Source: Cytidiella melzeri
Lineage: Eukaryota; Basidiomycota; Agaricomycetes; Polyporales; Irpicaceae
NCBI GenBank assembly: GCA_022592445.1
Contig: JABYQR010000594.1
Span: forward strand, 1-17,609
Length of the DNA stretch: 17,609 nt
Direction: 5' to 3'
Shown: positions 9,767-15,640 of the stretch, piece after piece
Numbering within the stretch: the stretch's first letter is position 1
Layout of the letters: each line of letters opens with the position of its first letter
Position numbers and translations under genes: made by a program
The notes under the pieces: model-generated
The model's database searches: none
What the model saw: the letters and a program-made list of their open reading frames with translations, nothing else
What the model was told of the DNA's origin: nothing

Positions 9767-10284
9767 AAGGCACAAACACTGATGCAGACAGATGTCATTA
9801 GTAGCTAGCATTTGGGGCATACTTCCAACCTGAGCCCTTATTGTTGTATTTTCAGGTTTTCCACTCACATTTGTTTGCATCCATTTGTTCCTGCCGCCTG
9901 CCTTTTGTCAGTTGGTACGTGTTACAAACGGTCTTCACACGCTATTGAGCTACTAGCAAACAAAAGGTAATACTATTGCATTAGCGGTAGGTGGTAGGAA
10001 TGTTTTGTATATAAAAGGGAATTATCAGCGAACAAAAAATTTCAAGAGGAAGCGGCAAGGACGGCGAACAATGAGAGTGAGACAGGAGTGATGAAAGCCA
10101 AAAGGCGAGGCGAAGTAACCCGGTTGTCATCTACGGCCAGTGATTGTCGAACGGAGAGATAGTGGAAGATCAGCGATAGGAAAGGCTTTGCACGCGATAC
10201 AGACAGGTTGATCGGCAGACACAGGTGAAGGAACTCGACGGGAGGCTCAAAGTGCAGCAATCTCCTCAACGTTCTCAACCTCCT
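9767..10284. other. Non-coding spacer with one plus-strand TATA motif
   Basis: About 520 bp without a credible gene. The small minus-strand frame at 10042-10278 has no recognisable domain. A clear TATATAAAAG lies at 10008-10017 on the plus strand, but no gene follows. It could be a relic promoter from an element or lost gene. Confidence 0.5.
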
Positions 10285-10440
10285 GAATGCTAGACCGGCA
10301 TTCGAGAGCGGTGCGCGATAGTTGTTTCGCGCGCTGTGTTCTCTTTCGGACGTTTGTGTGCACGGAGAGTTGGGCGTGGAGAATTGTAGTTGCCTCGGGT
10401 CATGGTCAGTGATATCATATTTGTCTCTCTTGTCTGATCA

Positions 10441-10640
10441 CCAGTCCATCCAGTCCATCCATACCTCTCTCGCCTCTCTCCCGATACCTCTCTTGTCTTT
10501 GCTGTGTTGTCTCCCCCCCTCTCTCGCCTCCTTGTCTGGTCACCAGTCCCTCCGGTCCAACCATACCTCTCTCGCCTCTCTCCCGATACCTCTTTTGTCT
10601 CTCTTGTGTGGTCTGCAGTGCCTCCGGTTTCACCATACAC
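10441..10640 (+). repeat. 102-bp tandem repeat, about two units
   Basis: CCAGTCC at 10441 and 10543, and ATACCTCTCTCGCC at 10461 and 10563, give a period of 102 bp. A third, shortened unit (CAGTGCCTCCGG) follows 72 bp later and leads into the shared CCATACACCATGC block. The unit is CT-rich on the plus strand. Confidence 0.8.
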
Positions 10641-10707
10641 CATGCTACATGGCGTAGGTTCGCAAATGCTAGACCGGCATTCGAGAGCGGTGCGCAATAG
10701 TTGTTCC
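10623..10707 (+). repeat. Left arm of an ~84-bp inverted repeat
   Basis: Runs from CCGGTTTCACCATACACC through the second box to ATAGTTGTT. It pairs imperfectly with the reverse complement of 10996-11079; the centre of symmetry is near 10850. Confidence 0.8.
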
Positions 10708-10995
10708 GCATGCTGTGTCCTCTCTCGTGACGAGAGAGAGAGAGGTGGATGGTTGGACAGAGAGACAATCAACCCAACCTGCGTGTCTCGTCTGACTTGA
10801 GTACCTCGTAGTGGTGTTCATTTCTCTAATGAAAGACCATTGCTCGTAGTGTGAGTGCCGCAGTGTCTGAGGAGAGAGAGGGGTATGGCTGGACTGGCGA
10901 CCAGAGAAACCACGACGAGAGAGAGAGAAGTATGATTGAACCGGACCAATGAACGGGGAGAGACGACAGAGACGTCCGAAAGGGTACACAGTGCG

Positions 10996-11079
10996 CGAAC
11001 AACTATCACGCCCCGCTCTCGAATGCCGGTCTAGCATTCGTGAACCCACACCATGTAGCGTGGTGTATGGTGAAACCGG
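10996..11079 (-). repeat. Right arm of an ~84-bp inverted repeat
   Basis: Reverse complement of the 10623-10707 arm with scattered mismatches, from GAACAACTATC to GGTGTATGGTGAAACC. A run of about 12 G directly follows (about 11078-11089). Confidence 0.8.
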
Positions 11080-11156
11080 GGGGGGGGGGTATGGTGGCGA
11101 GCAGAGAAGGAGGCGAGAGAGCGAAACACGGGAGTTGTTGACAGTCCATCAGCAAG

Positions 11157-11835
11157 TGTCATGTGTCACGTGAAGAATGTTTGAAAGGCGCGGGTTACCA
11201 TAAAGGGATGAAAAATCGCTGCCACTAGCGGCGATCGTAATAGTAATACTATTAGTTTGTAATATATAGCCCTATTATTTTTCTTCACTTCTTCGATTAT
11301 CCTGATAACTAGTTATCTTCTTTACATTTGCCTTGACAATCCAACTCGTCCTTCCTCCCTCATTCCCTGATCCACATTGCCTCCGTTCAACATGGACTAT
11401 TATGTCATTGGCTGTTTCCCTGTGTCTATTCAAACCTCGGACCTAACTTTGATTGGTTACTATTGCCTTGGTCTAACCCTCGGCCTTTCTATACCTCTAT
11501 TACCATTCCATTGTGTCCAACCCTGTCTATCCCCTGTTTCGGGTTCAACCCCTTCTCTATTGATTCTTGCGTCATGGCTTACCTTTCTATTGTCCCTTGT
11601 TTCCGCACCTTGATGGTCTTTTCTCCCGTTCGCTTTCTAAAGCAGTTATTGTTCTCTGTGTATTGTTCTTCCTTTTCATTCCTCCGATTTGCTACCACTA
11701 TTTCAGACTGGTCCAAAAGTAGTTAGGTCAACATGTATAAATAGCCGCTAGACATGGGGCTAAAACCTCAGTCTATCCACTTCATATCAATATTCCTTCT
11801 ATCAACCCAGCATCTGTCTGCCATTGTGCTTGACA
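11157..11835 (+). repeat. Probable solo LTR
   Basis: 679 bp bounded by TGTCA at 11157 and TGACA ending at 11835, a 5-bp perfect terminal inverted repeat. The outer flanks are GCAAG (11152-11156) and GCAAC (11836-11840), a 5-bp target duplication with one mismatch. Inside, TATAAATAG lies about 100 bp before the 3' end, followed by a C/T-rich start-site-like stretch. This is the U3-R-U5 layout of a fungal LTR in plus orientation. No internal element coding sequence adjoins it. Small open frames inside (for example 11377-11613) have no recognised domain and look spurious. Confidence 0.7.
11736..11743 (+). promoter_or_regulatory. TATA box of the solo LTR
   Basis: TATAAATA followed by AGCCGC, 92 bp before the LTR's right end, as expected for an LTR promoter. 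If active it would read rightward into the 3' end of the F-box gene and so could make antisense RNA. That is inference. Confidence 0.6.
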
Positions 11836-11840
11836 GCAAC

Positions 11841-12281
11841 CGCGCGGCCTAGACAATCATTTGACCTTGTGTGTAGTTACACCAAGGAGTTCTGACTTGA
11901 CAACTTGTCTCTTGACGATAGTTGGTCTTAACAGTACGCCCTGAATTTTGATTGCATACAATGATCCAGAGCAGGATAAAATTGGCAATTGGCACATTCT
12001 AGAGAGTTCCCTGGCAGAGCAACTATTCCTTTGAGACCATGGGCATAACAAAGTATGTGAGCTGCTTGCAAGTGAAAGGTGAAAGCAGCTTTCCGCGCGG
12101 ATTACCCGTTTCGGATCTCCTTGTTTTTTTTTTAATAAAATCCTTGTATTTTCGTAGCTACTTGACAACATTGTGTTCCAGCCCCCTTCCCGTGCACGCT
12201 CCCAAACCCTGCTTTTACAACACTTATGGACAACAATATCCCGGCCACAGATTCCTGTTGGAAAATATAGTAACTTCAACT
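11841..12281. other. 3' flank of the F-box gene
   Basis: About 440 bp without a convincing gene. The open frames on either strand here have no recognisable domain. It probably contains the F-box gene's 3' UTR (minus strand) and ends at the solo LTR. Confidence 0.5.
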
Positions 12282-13751
12282 TCAGTACTTGTACCATCTA
12301 CAGGACTCCTGCTCGCATGTACAGAATGACAGCGGCTCGCCTCGCAATAGCATGCTATCAAACTCCTGCAGCTCGTGGCAGATACACTCTGCTTCTATCT
12401 CAGTCAAGAATTCGTTGCGTTCGCTAAAAAGAACCTTGAGTGACTGCAGGTTGTTGAAATGGCGGCACGCGTCGCGAAGCTTGAACCAGGGGAATGTGCC
12501 AAGATCCATCTCCTCAAAGTGGTCGAAAGACCAGAAACAGAAAGAGAGGTGCCTGACCTGCTCAACAGGCACACAGCCAATAACGTCCACTGCCAGCAGC
12601 CAGACTTGGATTCTGGTATCATCAGTGGAGTCTGCTCTGTATTCGTCATCGCTGTAGACAGCAAGGCGGAATCCATGAAGAACCACACAAGCATTTAGTC
12701 CTCTGCGCAGCATGTCGAGTGTCGTTGTGCTTTCTGTACAGCCGCATGTCAGATAGGCAATCTGTAGAAATATGAGTGATGAGAATAGTCACTCACGTAG
12801 AGAATAGTCATCGGACGATTGGGCTACAGGGTCCACGAAGAGATAGATGCATAACTCTCCAAGAGTCGTTCCCACGGTATGCAACAGCTCGGAAAGGCTG
12901 TGCAAACCGAGCATATCTATGAATCCGACTGAGAGGCAAGTGAGGTTGCGAAGTAGGCCACAATCACGGGCAAAAATGATAGGCGAGTGGGGAGCAATTG
13001 CGGGGTGATCATAAGAGCGAATAGTCAGCTCGCCCACCTGTAGCTTGCTGATCGAGGTCGCTACAGCGTCACTCAGAGCACCCAAGTACGGCCGGTCGTG
13101 AAATCCGTCCTTTATGAAAAGACGTCCGATCTCAGCAAAAAGACCTATCAGCTCTAGGAGTGCGAGAGTGTTGCCTTCGGGAGGGCTGACATCACAACGA
13201 TATGCAAGCATTTCGAGTGTGTGTCTGGCGCCCAGGGCATCGTAGTCACTGGCACTAAGACTTCCTTCCAGCTGAACGTCTATCAACTCAAGGCATCGAA
13301 GTACGGGAAGTACTTTCAGGGCATGCAGCGTGCTGCGCGTTGCAACGGATACACGATGGAGTATGAGGTTGGTGACGAGTCTTGCAATCGACGGCCTCAC
13401 GTCGAAGAAACGCAACAAGGCAGTTGTGTCGTCTGTGAGTTCAGACCGGACTGGAGCCGAACGAGGCCTAGAGAGTCGGATGAAACGCCGTATGCGCGGC
13501 AGAGCGGGTCGGTACCATTGACCAGACCGATCAATAGATCCAGAGACTCGAATATAGCGCCATATGTACGGCAGAGCGAGTTGGTGCCATCGACGGCATA
13601 CAAGACTGCATGAGAGCCAACATTTCTTGTCGAAAGGCTGGCTGCCGGCGGCTTTTATGATCTTGTCCAGTAACTCGTCCGGCAATTGCGATTGGACTGA
13701 GGGGGGGCCACTAGAGTCGACAGGAGAGCTCGAGGCACATGTATCCGACAT
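12282..13751 (-). CDS. F-box domain protein, two coding exons
   Basis: Inferred coding exons are 13751-12797 and 12733-12282, joined over a 63-bp intron (donor GTGAGT, acceptor CTGTACAG, branch-like CTGAC), giving about 468 residues. The nearer acceptor, 35 bp in, breaks the frame; the chosen one keeps it. An F-box lies at about residues 23-67 (LPDELLDKIIKAAG, then WLSCSLVCRRWHQLALPYIW), the motif that binds Skp1 in SCF ubiquitin ligases. The remainder is Leu-rich with a divergent repeat-like pattern (LEMLAYRC, LTCLSVGF, LNNLQSLKV-type), probably the target-binding part. There is no signal peptide or membrane segment. The start at 13751 is preferred because the F-box follows closely; an in-frame Met at 13835 would add 28 residues but falls in a likely 5'-UTR intron. 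The substrate is unknown. Confidence 0.82.
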
Positions 13752-13781
13752 GGCAAAACGTGTAAACGCAGTTTCACTGCC

Positions 13782-13862
13782 CTGCATGAGGATACCAGAA
13801 TGAGTAAGATGCACCATATGCATGTTTGCCATCACCGTGGCAGGTCAACAGATGAAACTTAC
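13782..13862 (-). other. Possible 5'-UTR intron of the F-box gene
   Basis: On the minus strand GTAAGT starts at 13862 and an acceptor CTCATGCAG ends at 13782, with CTTAC as a possible branch site, giving 81 bp. The upstream sequence has an in-frame TAA and no in-frame ATG before the splice, so the intron would lie in the 5' UTR. Splicing it out removes the upstream in-frame Met at 13835 and leaves 13751 as first start. Confidence 0.5.
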
Positions 13863-14200
13863 CGGTCCCACAGAGCGGGGCCTACTTGCAGATGCTTATG
13901 TCGCAAAGATTATCGGGTAGAGACGAACGAAGTCTGTGGGCTGTTGGCGACTCCGACTCGAGCTGTGCAGTGCGGCGGTGGGAAATCAGGCTAGCGCTGG
14001 CATTGAACACGATCGGACTTCAACGCGTGCTGTCACAGCGTCCACGTGACTATGTGACAGCTCGTGTCACTCAGAGCCCATAGCTAGCAAGTAGTACCCC
14101 ACGTCGAACTCTGTCCATGGGTTAATTTCACCTTCAAGGTATGTGTTGAGGTTTCAGGCTGCAGCGCATTTGCGCCACCGCCTTTTATCATCTAGTTGCC
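13863..14200. promoter_or_regulatory. Upstream region of the F-box gene
   Basis: No credible coding sequence. It is expected to contain the promoter. No TATA box is obvious on the minus strand. The notable element is the inverted repeat at 14029-14061. Confidence 0.4.
14029..14061. repeat. 9-bp inverted repeat around a CACGTG core
   Basis: GCTGTCACA (14029-14037) and TGTGACAGC (14053-14061) are perfect inverses, with a 15-nt spacer that contains CACGTGAC. A third TGTCAC follows at 14065. CACGTG is the bHLH E-box core. It could be a regulatory site about 170 bp above the F-box 5' intron, or a hairpin. Confidence 0.75.
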
Positions 14201-14590
14201 TAAAGTACCTATTTTCTAAGTGATTCTGAACTGTCACCTTTTTGAGTAATTTTATTGGCAATAATCACTTTTGCCTGTATTGTGTGTGTTACATGATTTT
14301 ATGAGGGATTCATACCAGATGTTGCTTTAACTTGTCATATTACTTACTTTTATGATTGATTTCAAATTCTCACTCAGAAAGTAATTTTATTGCTTATAAT
14401 ACCTTAAGTAACTAACTTGCCAGGAATACTTACTTTTGTGAGTGATTTTTGTTAGGCTCAAAGCTTCTGTGACCCATTTGCCCATATTACTTACTTTGAT
14501 GAGTAATTTTGTCACTGGCAACAACTTTCATTTGTAACTTGCCAGGAATATCTACTTTGATAAGTAATCTTGTAACCAATGTGTTGGGAT
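14200..14590. repeat. AT-rich block of degenerate short repeats
   Basis: Base composition changes sharply to AT-rich. Variants of ACTTACTTT and GAGTAATTTT recur (near 14239, 14341, 14379, 14431, 14489 and 14551), often as a loose inverted pair such as TTACTTACTTTGATGAGTAA. A longer copy, AACTTGCCAGGAATA, occurs at 14414 and 14536, 122 bp apart. No open frame. It resembles the subterminal repeats of a DNA transposon or an old MITE, but no clear ends were found. Confidence 0.65.
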
Positions 14591-14642
14591 TATGCAACTC
14601 CATAACAACTCAGTGAGTCACAAATTCACAAAATTGCCAGAC

Positions 14643-14662
14643 CAACACAACTGCTTGTGTTG
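14643..14662. repeat. Perfect 8-bp hairpin next to the element B LTR
   Basis: CAACACAA and TTGTGTTG with a 4-nt CTGC loop, 16 bp outside the LTR edge. Function unknown. Confidence 0.7.
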
Positions 14663-14840
14663 TTTTTTGCAGGGTTTGTGTAACAGTTAAGGTTACACTC
14701 ACCAGATAGTTGTTAAACTTGAAGGGGAGATAGTGAGATAGAGAGTAGAGTGTTGGTGAGAGTGAGTACTGGGGAGTACGAAGTAGTCCTTGATCAACAG
14801 AGTGGATAAGACTGAGGGGATATGCCCTCAGGAGTGCCTC

Positions 14841-14848
14841 TATATATA
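14841..14848 (-). promoter_or_regulatory. TATA motif of the element B LTR
   Basis: TATATATA, followed on the minus strand by GAGGCAC, about 165 bp from the LTR's 3' end. It fits the LTR promoter position and would drive transcription towards the F-box upstream region. Confidence 0.5.
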
Positions 14849-15176
14849 CATGAAGGGGAGGACCCCAGGTACTACCCTAAGACCCCTAATACCTACATGA
14901 GTAAGCGAAGTAATCTACCTTACTAAGCATGCCCTATGCCCTAGTGGTGCCACTTCAATAATCAACCAATAGCAATTGTCCCCATGACCTGACCCCATGA
15001 CCCAGCTCCAAGGCTAGACTTGTTCTAGCTTGTTCTAAGACAAGGCTAGACTTTTCCAGAAGGTTCTAAGAACTATGACATCATCTAATGGAATGTTCTA
15101 TGCTATGACATCATAGTTCCAGCAAGTTCCACAAGGTTCCAGAGAGTTCTATCATGTGATACACAGATAAGGAAAG

Positions 15177-15221
15177 GAGCGCATCAGCGCATCAGAGACA
15201 GGAGGCGCATCAGCGCATCAA
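15177..15221. repeat. GCGCATCA short repeats in the element B LTR
   Basis: Four copies of AGCGCATCA or GGCGCATCA, in two pairs separated by AGACAGG. They sit in U3 next to the 11-bp array. Confidence 0.8.
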
Positions 15222-15235
15222 TTGATAGGCACTGA

Positions 15236-15340
15236 GAATAAGCGCCGGAATAGGCGCCTGATAAGCGCCAGATAAGCGCTGGATAAGCGCCTAAATAGAC
15301 GCTGGATAAGCGCTGGATAAGCGCTTGACAAGCGCTTAAA
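15236..15340. repeat. 11-bp GATAAGCGCTG tandem array in the element B LTR
   Basis: About nine units of GATAAGCGCTG or close variants (some 12 bp), each with a GCGC core and many forming AGCGCT half-palindromes. A shorter pair of the same motif (ATAAGCGCT, ATAGGCGCCT) lies at the matching end of the element A LTR, about 4908-4931. Likely U3 enhancer-type repeats. Confidence 0.85.
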
Positions 15341-15406
15341 TATTCCCAATAATACCGTTGCCTGGTAAGGCAAGTCTTGTAGAAACATTGAAAATCTGTG
15401 ACATTA

Positions 15407-15418
15407 CCCCCCCTTCTT
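15407..15418 (-). promoter_or_regulatory. Polypurine tract of element B
   Basis: The minus strand reads AAGAAGGGGGGG, separated by TAA from the LTR start TGTCACAG. This is the expected primer site for plus-strand DNA synthesis and fixes the LTR boundary. Confidence 0.8.
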
Positions 15419-15640
15419 GCTTTGAACTCCGTGCAAAGAGTTTTGAACGAACACCTTGGTCATTGAGTCCACTTTTTCACCATTGTCAAGAGGGTGCCTA
15501 AGCAGTTCCGAGTGACTCTAGCGGCTTCTACCGACGCCCCTGACGGGGTTCACACCTCATTGGCTGATGGTAGTCTAGTCCGTACCCTCCTCGGTTGCGT
15601 CATTGGATCGTGGATGATCCTTGGTGTGTTGTTCGTAACT
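15419..15640 (-). other. 3' untranslated segment of element B
   Basis: About 220 bp between the pol stop and the polypurine tract, without a reading frame. A small CCCC-TGAC-GGGG hairpin lies at about 15537-15548. Confidence 0.6.

Larger units (their letters stand above)
10285..11130. repeat. Cluster of direct and inverted repeats, class unknown
   Basis: Three copies of a box containing GAATGC-TAGACCG-GCATTC followed by GAGAGCGG occur at 10285 (plus), 10664 (plus, first base changed) and 11021-11039 (inverted). A second, CT-rich unit (CCAGTCC, CCGGTCCAACCATACC, CTCTCTCGCC) is present at least twice in plus orientation (10441-10640) and in minus orientation near 10870-10950 and 11085-11125. 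The inverted copy at 10963-11079 matches the sequence after the first box on one side and the sequence before the second box on the other, so it looks like the most complete unit. Long open frames here are low-complexity (repeated RERGERG- and GGTGDQTR-like runs) and are not credible genes. It could be a foldback transposon, a MITE pile-up or satellite DNA. Confidence 0.8.
14679..15403 (-). repeat. 3' LTR of element B
   Basis: 725 bp. On the minus strand it starts TGTCACAG at 15403, immediately after the polypurine tract, and ends CTGTTACA at 14679, an 8-bp terminal inverted repeat with one mismatch. It contains a TATA motif and short tandem repeats in U3. The outer 5 bp are GTTTG (14674-14678), whose partner copy would be outside the window. 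Confidence 0.8.

Noticed and set aside
10290..10772. Minus-strand open frame of 160 codons with repeated Arg/Gly/Glu-rich runs
   Set aside because: It is the complement of the CT-rich tandem repeats; low complexity and period explain it without coding.
11377..11726. Two hydrophobic small open frames inside the solo LTR
   Set aside because: CT-rich LTR sequence gives Leu/Pro/Ser-rich translations; no conserved motif or gene structure.
11857..12297. Minus-strand open frame of 146 codons
   Set aside because: It overlaps the end of the F-box exon in another frame, with no domain or composition sign of a protein; probably 3' UTR.
12762..12796. 35-bp version of the F-box intron
   Set aside because: The nearer acceptor would put exon 2 out of frame and is unusually short; the 63-bp choice keeps the frame.
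13221..13613. Plus-strand open frame of 130 codons
   Set aside because: Antisense shadow of the F-box gene, with no domain of its own.
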